Source: HXMU1420-13 sp965249965
GTDB lineage: Bacteria > Bacteroidota > Rhodothermia > Balneolales > Balneolaceae
Direction: 5' to 3'
Length of the DNA stretch: 64,000 nt
Assembly: GCA_965249965.1 (NCBI GenBank)
Contig: OZ252262.1
Span: forward strand, 2,914,001 to 2,978,000
This document shows positions 45,957-54,965 of this stretch, in pieces (within the stretch, counting starts at the first letter, position 1; every line of letters starts with the position of its first letter). Under the pieces are notes generated by a model. That model ran no database searches. It saw nothing but the letters and a program-made list of their open reading frames with translations, and was not told the DNA's origin. Made by a program: the position numbers and the translations under genes.

Positions 45957-47744
45957 ATGAGTTTCGAATTCCACAGTCTTAGATGGAAGCTGCTTTCCGG
46001 TTTTGTTGGCCTTGTTCTGGTAATTGTGCTTGTACTGCTGTTCAGTTTAGGGCAACTAGTTGAAAATCGAATTCGAACAGATATCGACCAAAATTTCGTT
46101 GAAGCAGGTCGTGTGTTTGAACGCATTCAGGATATTCGATTCAGACAACTTCGCCAAACTGCAATTCTACTTGCAGATATCCCCAGTTTAAGAGCCGCTA
46201 TTTCAACTGGAGATACAATCACTGTAAATCAGAAGATCAGAGAAGAATTAATTTGGCTCCTCGATTTTGATCCAATCATACCCGACTCACTCATTCCTGA
46301 TTCTTATTATTCCGATCCAGACTCTGCCGGACTATTACTAGTAGCGGATAATCAAGGGCAACCGTTAGGCAGGCTTTCAACTTCCGGACTTCCTATTTTT
46401 TCTATAGCTGATCGCCCCGGAGTTACAAATGCTCTAAATGGGTTTATGCCCACTCAATCATATATTTGGCAGGAAAATGGTCGCTATTTTAATGTGATTA
46501 CCGTTCCAATTTTTGCAGGATTTAATGTAACAGGCACACTCACTTTCGGGCTTCCTATTCGCCAGCAAGAAGCTGAACAACTTGCCCAGGACATTGGAAT
46601 GGAAGTTCTCTTTTTTGTGGATGATGAGATTATAGCCGGTTCGTTTATAGGTATGTCACCCGAAAATCTGGTGTTTCTGAACCAACGCATGTTCGAAGCC
46701 AGCTACGATGTACTCACAACAAATAAAGCATCCAGTTCTGAGATAACATTAAATAGTGAAACCTGGTTAATTTACCTTGCCCCCATGCTTCAAAATGTAT
46801 CTGAATTCGAAGGTATTCGTGGATACTATGGAGTTGCAAAATCACTGGATGAGGCATTAATACCGCTTCAAAATCTTCAGTTGCTTATCTTCATTATTGG
46901 CATTCTAGCCATTCTTGCCTCCGTTGTAATCAGTATCGCTATCACCCGCAAAATTACCCAACCCATCGATGCCCTTGTAAAAGGAGTTGAGCGAGTTGAA
47001 AAAGAAGATTTCAGTGAACCTGTTCCAATTATTACAAAAGATGAAATCGGCCAGCTTACTGGGGCATTTAATCACTTGGTCGAGAATCTTCAAGAGCGCT
47101 TGTTGATGCTTAAATTTGTGTCATCCGCTACCTTAGATGCTATCAAAAAAGATTTAACCCGTATCGAGCCTGGTGGAGAACGGAGAAATATCACCGTCTT
47201 TTTTTCTGATATTCGAGGGTTTACATCATGGAGTGAAAAAAATACACCCGAGCAAGTCATTGATATGTTAAACAACCTACTGAGCTTTCAAGCTGACATT
47301 GTGCAAAAACTTGGTGGTGATGTGGACAAATTTGTTGGAGATGAGCTTGTTGCGGTTTTTAATGGTCCAAAGAAAGACCAACTAGCTGTGCAAGCTGCCA
47401 TAGAAATTCAGCAAAAACTTCCCTCAATGTTGGATACTGGACAAAAAGAACTTGCCGTAGGAATCGGTATAAACTGTGGGGAAGTTGTGATGGGAGCTAT
47501 GGGAAGTGAAAATCGAATGGATTATACTGTCTTAGGCAGTACCGTAAATCTTGGAGCCCGACTTTGCTCCGCTGCAGGAAAACATCAGATTCTGGTTTCT
47601 AATTCGGTATTCATGAATCTGGAACGTAAAATCTCGGCCACTGAACTCGAACCCGTAAAAGTTAAAGGGGTAGAACAGCCGGTTAAGATTTATCAAATTA
47701 ATTGGAATGAACTTTCTAGTGTTAATCAAAAACAGGAAATCTAG
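45957..47744 (+). CDS. Membrane class III adenylate/guanylate cyclase with HAMP and periplasmic sensor
   Basis: 595 aa. First membrane helix about 12-34, a periplasmic sensor region of about 270 residues (double-Cache-like), second helix about 306-328, HAMP domain (ITRKITQPIDALVKGV), then the catalytic domain. Metal aspartates are in VFFSDIRGFTSW and GGDVDKFVGDELVAVF; the Lys in DKFVGD and Asp in MDYTVLG suit adenine; VNLGARL carries catalytic Asn and Arg. It should make cAMP in answer to a periplasmic signal. The flanking cupredoxin (2-base gap) is the obvious candidate input. Confidence 0.92.
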   Translation: MSFEFHSLRWKLLSGFVGLVLVIVLVLLFSLGQLVENRIRTDIDQNFVEAGRVFERIQDIRFRQLRQTAILLADIPSLRAAISTGDTITVNQKIREELIWLLDFDPIIPDSLIPDSYYSDPDSAGLLLVADNQGQPLGRLSTSGLPIFSIADRPGVTNALNGFMPTQSYIWQENGRYFNVITVPIFAGFNVTGTLTFGLPIRQQEAEQLAQDIGMEVLFFVDDEIIAGSFIGMSPENLVFLNQRMFEASYDVLTTNKASSSEITLNSETWLIYLAPMLQNVSEFEGIRGYYGVAKSLDEALIPLQNLQLLIFIIGILAILASVVISIAITRKITQPIDALVKGVERVEKEDFSEPVPIITKDEIGQLTGAFNHLVENLQERLLMLKFVSSATLDAIKKDLTRIEPGGERRNITVFFSDIRGFTSWSEKNTPEQVIDMLNNLLSFQADIVQKLGGDVDKFVGDELVAVFNGPKKDQLAVQAAIEIQQKLPSMLDTGQKELAVGIGINCGEVVMGAMGSENRMDYTVLGSTVNLGARLCSAAGKHQILVSNSVFMNLERKISATELEPVKVKGVEQPVKIYQINWNELSSVNQKQEI

Positions 47745-47746
47745 AA

Positions 47747-48973
47747 ATGAAGAAAATAGTTATCGCAATTTTTATTGTAAGCCTGATCCCAATCGCCGGT
47801 ATGGCTCAATTAAGTGTTTCCGGTCTTGCAGACTTTGAACTTCGAATGGCCGGAGACGACTCATCCCCGTACATCAATCAAACTCCGGGTTCGGAATTTT
47901 CCGTGTATACACCTAATCTGCGATTATTCTTTTTGAGTGATATCAGCGAAAACTGGTTTATTAACGCTGTATTGCAATCCGATCATTATGAAGGAAATAA
48001 ACTGAGTGATCCGTTCTTTTCCGTGTTTAATATAAATTGGACCCCCGAATTCGATTCAAATTTTTTAGTTACTGCAGGCCGATTTGTAATCCCTTATGGC
48101 TCATATGCTTCACGTTTTCTTTCGTCAGATAATCCATTCGTGCATCTCCCATTATCTCATGCTTCCGGATTACCACTAAGTAAGCGATTCGGTTTTATCG
48201 GAAACAGTAATCCGAATCCAGGCACTTTTCAGGAAGTGTATGGAGAAAATGAACTGGGGACTACCATGGTGTATCAGAGAATGTATACACAGGGAATTTT
48301 GCTTTCACAAACATTTGGCGATTCAAGATGGCTTAATGTTCAACTTGCAGCAACCACCGCCCCGGCATCCAGTCATTTAGATTATGCGGAAGATTCTCCC
48401 GCATTCATCGCACGGGTGGAATTCCAACCGGTTATTTGGGCTAAACTAGGAGTATCTGCAAGCAATGGGACTTTTCTTCAAAACACAGCGGAGAACGACT
48501 CGCTGCTGATATATGATATTTCGTCCTACAAACAGGAATTAACCGGTGCCGATCTTTCCCTGAATTATCAGTATTACACGCTTAATGTAGAGTGGAATCA
48601 AAGTTTCTGGAAAGCTCCGTTTTATGATTCACCAACTTCCGATGCAGATTCTCCTCGTCAGGGGAAAGTGACGATCAATCACTTTGCGGGAGAGTTTATA
48701 TATGATTTACCATTTCTTGTTGGTGCGCATCTAGCTGCCAGATACGAATATATGGATGAAGGTGAAATCGAGCTCTACGAACGAGATGCTAATGATACAA
48801 AAATCAATCAAACCTTCTCCGATTGGACGTATACGCGCACTCGACTTGAACTAGCTGCCGGATATGCCCTAGATCGAAATGTGATGCTAAAAGCCTCTTA
48901 TTTAGTTTCGGATGATGATGGACTCGACTTAGACGACAATGTATTAGCCTTTCAATTAAGCGTATTATTTTAA
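47747..48973 (+). CDS. Outer-membrane porin-like beta barrel
   Basis: 408 aa, signal peptide ending GMAQ. About 16 alternating strands (SGLADFELRMAG, NWFINAVLQSD, FLVTAGRFVIPYG, LNVEWNQSFW) ending in the typical terminal aromatic (QLSVLF). It resembles phosphate-selective or short-chain porin-like barrels without close identity. It begins 2 bases after the cyclase stop, completing a three-gene operon. The substrate is unknown. Confidence 0.82.
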   Translation: MKKIVIAIFIVSLIPIAGMAQLSVSGLADFELRMAGDDSSPYINQTPGSEFSVYTPNLRLFFLSDISENWFINAVLQSDHYEGNKLSDPFFSVFNINWTPEFDSNFLVTAGRFVIPYGSYASRFLSSDNPFVHLPLSHASGLPLSKRFGFIGNSNPNPGTFQEVYGENELGTTMVYQRMYTQGILLSQTFGDSRWLNVQLAATTAPASSHLDYAEDSPAFIARVEFQPVIWAKLGVSASNGTFLQNTAENDSLLIYDISSYKQELTGADLSLNYQYYTLNVEWNQSFWKAPFYDSPTSDADSPRQGKVTINHFAGEFIYDLPFLVGAHLAARYEYMDEGEIELYERDANDTKINQTFSDWTYTRTRLELAAGYALDRNVMLKASYLVSDDDGLDLDDNVLAFQLSVLF

Positions 48974-49043
48974 AGTAATTCACATCATGTGACAGGTAAA
49001 TTCACGATGTTCTTTGAAACATCGATTCAAAAAACTATTCATT

Positions 49044-50021
49044 ATGTCTGATACTTTAGAAACTCTACACCTCGAAGCGGTAATTAAAAATCATGGCCAG
49101 GAACTATCCGGAAAAGTAGTTGCCATTACAGGAACAACCAGTGGAACCGGTTATTACTGCGCAAGAGAAGTTGCAAAACTTGGTGCAGAAGTTCTATTAT
49201 TGAATCGGAAAAGTGAGCGATCTGAATCATCACTTAAAAACCTGCAAAAGGAAGTCCCAAATGCCACTTTTGTGGCCATAGAATGTGATTTACAGGATTT
49301 CACCAGTGTTCGATCTGCGATCAAAAAAATCACTTCAGCTTATGATGTGGTGGATGTACTTTGTAACAATGCAGGGGTAATGGCTATGCCTGATACAGCT
49401 ACAAAAGACAGCTATGACATTCAAATGCAGACGAATTGCATCTCCCATTTTTTGCTTACAAACGGACTTTTCCAACTCATCAAAAAAAGCACGGAAGGTA
49501 GAATTGTAAATCATTCATCTATGGCCCGGCTTGGACCTCCCCTTGAGGAAAAGTACTTCGGTAAAAATGGTGGAAATTTAGGCGGTAATGGAACCGACGA
49601 ACAAAACAACAATTTCACTGGACCTCGTTGGATGAGATACCACCAAACCAAATTGGCCAACTGTGCTTTTACCTATGGATTAGTGGAAAAGCTATCCGAA
49701 CATGGCATTGATAACGTGAAGGCGCTTGTGGCTCATCCCGGTCTTGCAGCAACCCAACTTCAGGTTACGACAGCAAAAGCCGGAGGCATGCAAGGCGGTA
49801 CCGATTTTATGCAAATGGCTCAATCTGCAGAAGATGGTGCAACCGGAATCATTCGGTGCTGTATCGATCCGGAAGCACAAACCGGGGACTTTTACGGACC
49901 TGAACAATGGAAAGGCTACCCCGATAAAATTACTCCTGAGGATTACCTGAGCGATCCTGAAAACATCCGCATTAACTGGGAAGGCTGCGAAGCGGCAGTG
50001 GGTGAGTTTGTATTCGACTAA
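49044..50021 (+). CDS. Short-chain dehydrogenase/reductase (retinol dehydrogenase/WWOX-like)
   Basis: 325 aa from ATG 49044; the frame also opens at TTG 49014 but the added residues are not conserved-looking. The Rossmann TGTTSGTG motif lies near 29-36, NNAGV follows, the catalytic Ser is in VNHSSMARL and Tyr/Lys in YHQTK (about 199-203). The C-terminal part is longer than classic SDRs. It is NAD(P)-dependent; substrate unknown. No obvious operon partner. Confidence 0.9.
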   Translation: MSDTLETLHLEAVIKNHGQELSGKVVAITGTTSGTGYYCAREVAKLGAEVLLLNRKSERSESSLKNLQKEVPNATFVAIECDLQDFTSVRSAIKKITSAYDVVDVLCNNAGVMAMPDTATKDSYDIQMQTNCISHFLLTNGLFQLIKKSTEGRIVNHSSMARLGPPLEEKYFGKNGGNLGGNGTDEQNNNFTGPRWMRYHQTKLANCAFTYGLVEKLSEHGIDNVKALVAHPGLAATQLQVTTAKAGGMQGGTDFMQMAQSAEDGATGIIRCCIDPEAQTGDFYGPEQWKGYPDKITPEDYLSDPENIRINWEGCEAAVGEFVFD

Positions 50022-50087
50022 CACTTGACTGGTAGTATTTTTTTATAGTTATTTGACCATTAACTTTAATAAAATTAGGGGTTCGAT

Positions 50088-50357
50088 ATGTCGTATCCAC
50101 CAGATTGTGGGGCTTGTATTGCAGGCGTTTTAGTATCAGCATCAATCTTAGCAGTTGGGGGAGTTGTAACTGCGGGTGCAATGGATGAAGGTGTTATTGC
50201 AGCAATTGCTGCTGCTTTGGCAGAAGCTGGTGTAGTAGTTACTGCTGCTTCTATTGAACAAGCTATTATTGACGCTGCAGAAGGCAAGTTAAGTGTGGAA
50301 AATCTAGCAGCACAACTTTGTGCGCTCGACGACGGCCCTTGTAAAGGACACGTATAA
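50088..50357 (+). CDS. Ala/Gly/Val-rich peptide with four cysteines, unknown (bacteriocin-like composition)
   Basis: 89 aa. Cysteines at 7, 10, 78 and 85 bracket a hydrophobic, Ala/Gly/Val-rich centre with an early Gly24-Gly25 pair. The centre holds two amphipathic helix-like stretches (IAAIAAALAEAG, ASIEQAIIDAAEG). No signal peptide or modification enzyme is nearby. An AGGGG-like Shine-Dalgarno stands 9 bases before the ATG, rare in this window. Composition resembles pore-forming peptides or circular bacteriocins, but a simple small membrane protein fits too. Not in a recognised family. Confidence 0.6.
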   Translation: MSYPPDCGACIAGVLVSASILAVGGVVTAGAMDEGVIAAIAAALAEAGVVVTAASIEQAIIDAAEGKLSVENLAAQLCALDDGPCKGHV

Positions 50358-50426
50358 TTTTCGGAACATTCTAGTCTTGATTGAGTACATTTAAACTCTT
50401 ACTTTGTAATTAAAAGTACTTTTAAA

Positions 50427-51041
50427 ATGACTGACACCTCCTCTCCCCTACAAGACCTTACTGAGATTCGCTCCATGATGGAGCGATCATCCAAATTCTT
50501 ATTCTTATCCGGACTAGCAGGTATCTTTGCTGGAATTTATGCCATAATTGGTGCTTACTATGTTTGGAGTAATTTGGGATTCAATCCTGATGCTGTAATG
50601 TACGATTACTCGGCAGGCGATCCGTTTCAGGTTGTTTTGGCAGCTGCCGGAGTGCTCATTTTATCGATTGGTACCGCACTTACATTTTCATCAAGAAAAG
50701 CATCCAAAGCCGGAGAAAACATCTGGAATCCCTCCACCAGAAGATTATTAGTTCACATCGCAGTTCCGCTGTTAACAGGTGGCATTTTGGTGCTATTGTT
50801 CTTTGAGTACATGCTTTTTGGGCTAATGGCTCCCCTAACGTTGATCTTTTACGGTATGGCTCTTTTTATAGCGGGAAAATTCACGTTTGATGAAATAAAG
50901 GTGATGGGTGTGATTCAAATAATGTTAGGGTTGTTAAGTATTTGGCTGATCCAATACAGCATACTTATCTGGGGTATTGGATTTGGCTTGATGCACATCA
51001 TTTATGGAATCTATGTTCACATGAAATATGAGCGTGAATGA
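50427..51041 (+). CDS. Multi-pass membrane protein of unknown function
   Basis: 204 aa with about six hydrophobic segments and a short polar N-terminus (LQDLTEIRSMMERSSKF). This type is often seen upstream of winged-helix regulators in Bacteroidota. Its stop overlaps the regulator start by 4 bases (ATGA). Confidence 0.8.
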   Translation: MTDTSSPLQDLTEIRSMMERSSKFLFLSGLAGIFAGIYAIIGAYYVWSNLGFNPDAVMYDYSAGDPFQVVLAAAGVLILSIGTALTFSSRKASKAGENIWNPSTRRLLVHIAVPLLTGGILVLLFFEYMLFGLMAPLTLIFYGMALFIAGKFTFDEIKVMGVIQIMLGLLSIWLIQYSILIWGIGFGLMHIIYGIYVHMKYERE

Positions 51042-51343
51042 TCGTGAAGCAATCACTGAACCATTTACATAAAGCATTTGAGAATCGGGTTAGGCTGGGC
51101 ATTATGTCGGCATTGGCCGTTAACGATTTCCTTGATTTCAATGCGCTGAAAGAATTTCTAGAGGTTACAGATGGTAATTTGGCCACGCATCTCAAAAAGC
51201 TGGAACAAGAGGACTTCGTCGATAATCAAAAGTCATTTATCGATCGAAAACCGAACACGAAATATTTCATTACCAATAAAGGGCGCGATGCATTTTCCCG
51301 GCATTTGAATGCACTCGAAGAAATTATCAACGCCCAAAAATAA
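51038..51343 (+). CDS. Winged-helix transcriptional regulator (HTH_34-like)
   Basis: 101 aa. A compact winged helix: NRVRLGIMSALAVND, then LKEFLEVTDGNLATHLKKLEQ as the recognition helix, and the wing DRKPNTKYFITNKGRDAF. This is the short MarR/ArsR-like group with dimerisation through the terminal helix. It overlaps the upstream membrane-protein gene by 4 bases and probably controls its own operon. Confidence 0.9.
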   Translation: MIVKQSLNHLHKAFENRVRLGIMSALAVNDFLDFNALKEFLEVTDGNLATHLKKLEQEDFVDNQKSFIDRKPNTKYFITNKGRDAFSRHLNALEEIINAQK

Positions 51344-51349
51344 TATACT

Positions 51350-51532
51350 ATGAATCTAAAAACTCAATCGGCCAGCTCTACGATCACCCTGCTTCTGGGC
51401 TTAGTGATGATGGTTTCGATGATCATTTTTGAAGATGAGCCTGGTGGAATTCCAGTTCTATTGATACTCCTGTCATTGATTTGGAAAATCATAATATACA
51501 TAAGGCAACGAAATCAGTCCAAGCTGGCCTGA
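51350..51532 (+). CDS. Small two-helix membrane protein
   Basis: 60 aa, two hydrophobic segments joined by a short acidic loop (FEDEPGG) and a basic C-terminus. It begins 6 bases after the regulator stop, so belongs to the same transcript. No known family. Confidence 0.6.
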   Translation: MNLKTQSASSTITLLLGLVMMVSMIIFEDEPGGIPVLLILLSLIWKIIIYIRQRNQSKLA

Positions 51533-51566
51533 TATATTTTTTAAATATTCACTTTGAATTACAAAG

Positions 51567-51574
51567 TACTTTTG
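51567..51574 (+). promoter_or_regulatory. Possible -7 box for the 51619 gene
   Basis: TACTTTTG matches TAnnTTTG and lies 45 bases before the ATG. No clear -33 element. Confidence 0.3.
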
Positions 51575-51618
51575 ACATTTATACTAAAAACAATCACATT
51601 CCATTATTGGAGGCAATC

Positions 51619-52212
51619 ATGAATCTTATCAAAAAAATAAACACCCTCATCATCTCACCAAAAAGTATTGTTGAATCAGCCGTTGGTCCGGCCGTTACCG
51701 GACTGGCACTCATTTCCATCCCTCTGATTGCCATGCAATTTACCGCCGAAGTTGTATGGACTGTTTTCGATTTTGGTGTGGCCTGGTCGTTGATATTTGG
51801 AGCCGGATTTACCTTTCAACTAATAAGCAGCAAAACAGAAAACAGTGCCTATAAAATTGCTACCGCATTGGCAGCCTTCGCCTCCCTTGCTATTCTTTGG
51901 GTAAATGGCGCAGTTGGCATTATTGGCAACGAAGACAATGCACTGAATATGCTGTTTGGCGTGGTGTTATTAATGGTGATTTTCGGCAGTTACATTGCAA
52001 AATTAGAAGCAAAAGCGATGGCCAGAGTGATGGTTTCTACGGCAGTTACGCATGTTCTCATCTCGTTTTCAGCATTAATTATTCATATAGGTGAGAATCC
52101 TGGGTATCCAGTAAGTGGAATCTTCCGAATTACGCTGATGTTCGCAGTACTCTGGTTACTCTCCGCCCTGTTCTATCACCGTGCTGGGTTGTTGGAGGAT
52201 TCTGAGGTATAG
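51619..52212 (+). CDS. Multi-pass membrane protein of unknown function
   Basis: 197 aa from ATG 51619, chosen over the upstream in-frame ATG (51481) because a GGAGG ribosome-binding site (51609-51613) lies 5 bases ahead and the extra residues overlap the previous gene. About six hydrophobic segments. No known family; context suggests the same small-membrane-protein cluster as 50427 and 51350. Confidence 0.78.
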   Translation: MNLIKKINTLIISPKSIVESAVGPAVTGLALISIPLIAMQFTAEVVWTVFDFGVAWSLIFGAGFTFQLISSKTENSAYKIATALAAFASLAILWVNGAVGIIGNEDNALNMLFGVVLLMVIFGSYIAKLEAKAMARVMVSTAVTHVLISFSALIIHIGENPGYPVSGIFRITLMFAVLWLLSALFYHRAGLLEDSEV

Positions 52213-52413
52213 TATTGATCCGTCATTATGATTAGGCTTGGTTGATTATTGGCATTGTGCATACTCGATGACTTGATCTCCATGATCAAGCCACAATCTG
52301 TCCAACTCTTTTTCTAACTCCGGACTCACCGAGAGGCAGATTTAAACAAGTCCATTTACCGAATTTTCATAGGTAGAGATATTCTGAAAATAGAAGTATT
52401 ATAGTCTCCATCT
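52213..52413. other. Intergenic region with a 19-bp dyad and a possible coding remnant
   Basis: CTTGATC and GATCAAG arms with a 5-base spacer lie at 52272-52290. On the minus strand a short frame (52246-52329) with GTG start reads as normal-looking protein (LDRLWLDHGDQVIEYA), which may be a leftover gene end. Nothing else is recognised. Confidence 0.3.
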
Positions 52414-54447
52414 ATGGCGGAACAATCAGGATTTAAGCGAAATATTGGTTTATTCATGGCGGTGATGATCGGCATCGGGGCTATGATGGGTCCGGGTATT
52501 TTTGCCTTGCCAAGTCTTGTAGCCGAATCTGCCGGTCCGTTAGGCATCATTGCCTATTTGGCCATGGGAATACTTACTCTTTTTACCGCGCTTAGCTACA
52601 GCGAATTGGGAGCTGCGCTGCCCATTGCCGGCGGTGGATATTCGTTCACCAGTCGCACACTTCCAAGGCCGGTTGCTTTCCTAACGGGGTGGTTTTTCTG
52701 GATCGGTAATACGCTGGCTTGCTCTTTGTATGTGGTTATTTTCGCCTTCACTATAAAGAATTACTTCTTTCCGGATCTTAGTGTTCTACTCATTGTTCTA
52801 ATCACTACCCTTTTCTTTACGTTAACCAATTTACGTGGACAGGCTGAGGCCCTGCTTGTAATTACCATCATGAATATTGTAGAGTTAGTGGTGTTGGTTG
52901 GGGTGGGCATACTGGGAGCTTTTTATGTTGAACCCGCAAACTTAGACCCGATTGCACCCATGGGCTGGGGACCACTTATCCCAACAATGGGACTCATTTA
53001 CATCTCTTATGTGGGTTTTGATCTCATCACAGTAGCCGCAGAAGAAATTATCGATCCGGCGAAAAATATTCCCCGCGCTATTTTGATCACCCTTGGAGTG
53101 GGTATCGTAATTTATGTTCTTTTGCTTTGGGTGATGATGGGCGTTGTAAACTATACCGAGTTGGCCAATACCAGTACGCCTTTTATCTATGTTGCTGATT
53201 TTCTATTCGGTAACTGGGGTCGATGGGCCGGTATTATTGCTACCATTATGGCAAGTCTTTCTGCTTTTAGCGTAACGCTTGGTGCCAGTTCGCGTGTATT
53301 GTTTGCGTTAGGTCGTGATGGCCATTTCCCGGAGATTTTTGCACGTTTGCACAGCAAATTTAAAACCCCGCATATTGCCCTTTTTGTGTGCGCCGCATTG
53401 GTTGCCATACTTGGTGCGTCAGGCGTAGTTCGTGTGCTAGCCTCAGCAAGTAGTTTTGGCTATTTGATTGCTATCGGAATTGTAAACTATACCGTTATTG
53501 CTCTGCACAGGCACATGCCTAATCTCAGGCGCCCATACAAAATCATCCTTTACCCGCTTATCCCGTTGTTGGGAATCGTCTCGTGTTGGTTTTTCGTACC
53601 CATGCTCGACCCACAAAGTTTAGTATTGGGAATGGGACTCACGTTGGTAGGCGGTTTGGTATACATTCTGCAACCAGGTAACCGCAAGGTTCTGGAAAAG
53701 TTGCCTGAGTATATAAAGCGGATAAAAATTAAAATTCAATCTTATTGGAGACCACGTATGAACGTACTAATTATTGGTGGCGGAAACCTTGGTAGGAATA
53801 TTGCCGACCGTCTGATGAAACAAGATGAATTTCGCATGGTTTTTCGATCATCCGAGTATCAGATCACATTTATCGAAAAGGATAAAGAACAAAGCGAGCG
53901 ACTTGGTGAGAGATTCAATGTTCCTGTTTTTAATGGGGATGGTACCAAGCAAGAGCTATTGGAACAGGTTGAACCTAGGAAAATGGACGTTGCTATTGCA
54001 GCTACCAATGATGATGAGCGTAATTCCATCATGGCGCTTCAGGCTAAGCGGCTTGGTGTTAAGCGGGTAATTGCCATTGCACGCGACCCTTCTTATATCT
54101 CTTTATTAGAAGACAATGGGATAGTTTGTATCAGTGCTCCCCTCGCAACCGCTTCGATGGTAGAAAACTATCTCGACCGCCCGGGTGTGGCTGATCTGTT
54201 TGAAATTGAAAATGGGGTGGCAAGTCTCATAGATTTGAAAGTTCCGCCAAAAGCAAAGGTTGTGGGTAAGGTAATTGAGGACATTAATATTCCCGAACAA
54301 TGTGTGGTAGCGGCGCTGATCAGAAATAAAAGTTTTGTAGTTCCGAGGGGTAAAACGGAGATCCAAGCCGAGGATAATGTAGTTTTTGTTGGAACAACCG
54401 AGGCTATTAATGATGTCAATGAAATCTTTACTGAGCTAGAGAATTAA
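52414..54447 (+). CDS. APC-superfamily permease fused to an RCK/TrkA regulatory unit
   Basis: 677 aa. Residues 1 to about 430 carry 12 hydrophobic segments with the APC signature MGPGIFALPSLVAESAGPLG; residues 449-677 are a full RCK domain with Rossmann start NVLIIGGGNLGRNIA, DGTKQELLEQ, and a TrkA-C part ending VFVGTTEAINDV. RCK domains bind nucleotides and gate K+ channels, so here a ligand probably controls transport of an amino acid or K+. ATG 53758 is codon 449 with a GGAG site 7 bases before it, which might give a separate RCK protein. Confidence 0.9.
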   Translation: MAEQSGFKRNIGLFMAVMIGIGAMMGPGIFALPSLVAESAGPLGIIAYLAMGILTLFTALSYSELGAALPIAGGGYSFTSRTLPRPVAFLTGWFFWIGNTLACSLYVVIFAFTIKNYFFPDLSVLLIVLITTLFFTLTNLRGQAEALLVITIMNIVELVVLVGVGILGAFYVEPANLDPIAPMGWGPLIPTMGLIYISYVGFDLITVAAEEIIDPAKNIPRAILITLGVGIVIYVLLLWVMMGVVNYTELANTSTPFIYVADFLFGNWGRWAGIIATIMASLSAFSVTLGASSRVLFALGRDGHFPEIFARLHSKFKTPHIALFVCAALVAILGASGVVRVLASASSFGYLIAIGIVNYTVIALHRHMPNLRRPYKIILYPLIPLLGIVSCWFFVPMLDPQSLVLGMGLTLVGGLVYILQPGNRKVLEKLPEYIKRIKIKIQSYWRPRMNVLIIGGGNLGRNIADRLMKQDEFRMVFRSSEYQITFIEKDKEQSERLGERFNVPVFNGDGTKQELLEQVEPRKMDVAIAATNDDERNSIMALQAKRLGVKRVIAIARDPSYISLLEDNGIVCISAPLATASMVENYLDRPGVADLFEIENGVASLIDLKVPPKAKVVGKVIEDINIPEQCVVAALIRNKSFVVPRGKTEIQAEDNVVFVGTTEAINDVNEIFTELEN

Positions 54448-54939
54448 GTGACAATTTCCATTGCTAATGAGTCACATATTGAGGCATTTGTTCAAATCAT
54501 TGCATCAACTTTTCATTTAGCTTGTCCGGCCGATTCGGATCGTAGCCTTCAATCCGATTATATTTCCAATCACCTCTCGGCAGATGCTTTTTTGCAGATT
54601 CTGAATTCACCTCATCATCATACCTGGGTTGCTTATGATGGCCAAATACCAGTAGGTTTGGCTGTTTTGGAAAAAGTGTCGAAGTATTCAGGGATGCTAT
54701 CAAAATTATATGTGTTACCTTCTCATCATGGCAAAGGCGTAGCTACACAATTAGCGAATAACGTTATACAGCAGGCTAAAGATTCCGGACTTAAAACACT
54801 TCGACTTACGGTCTTTTCCGGAAACTTTAAGGCGAAAGCTTTTTATGAAAAACTCGGATTTACTCTAATCGATGAAATTGACTTCATTATGGAAACTGAG
54901 TTACATAAAGATCATTTATATAAGCTCGACATACGTTAA
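54448..54939 (+). CDS. GNAT family N-acetyltransferase
   Basis: 163 aa from a GTG start directly after the stop of the permease gene. The acetyl-CoA loop is LPSHHGKGVATQL, followed by LTVFSGNFKAKAFYEKLGF. The substrate is unknown. Zero-base spacing suggests translational coupling with the permease. Confidence 0.9.
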   Translation: MTISIANESHIEAFVQIIASTFHLACPADSDRSLQSDYISNHLSADAFLQILNSPHHHTWVAYDGQIPVGLAVLEKVSKYSGMLSKLYVLPSHHGKGVATQLANNVIQQAKDSGLKTLRLTVFSGNFKAKAFYEKLGFTLIDEIDFIMETELHKDHLYKLDIR

Positions 54940-54965
54940 TTGAAGATTATTCGTCTTGTTTTAGA

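Noticed and set aside
51481..51618. Longer start for the 51619 membrane protein
   Set aside because: The extra 46 residues overlap the preceding gene and a GGAGG site with proper spacing precedes the later ATG.
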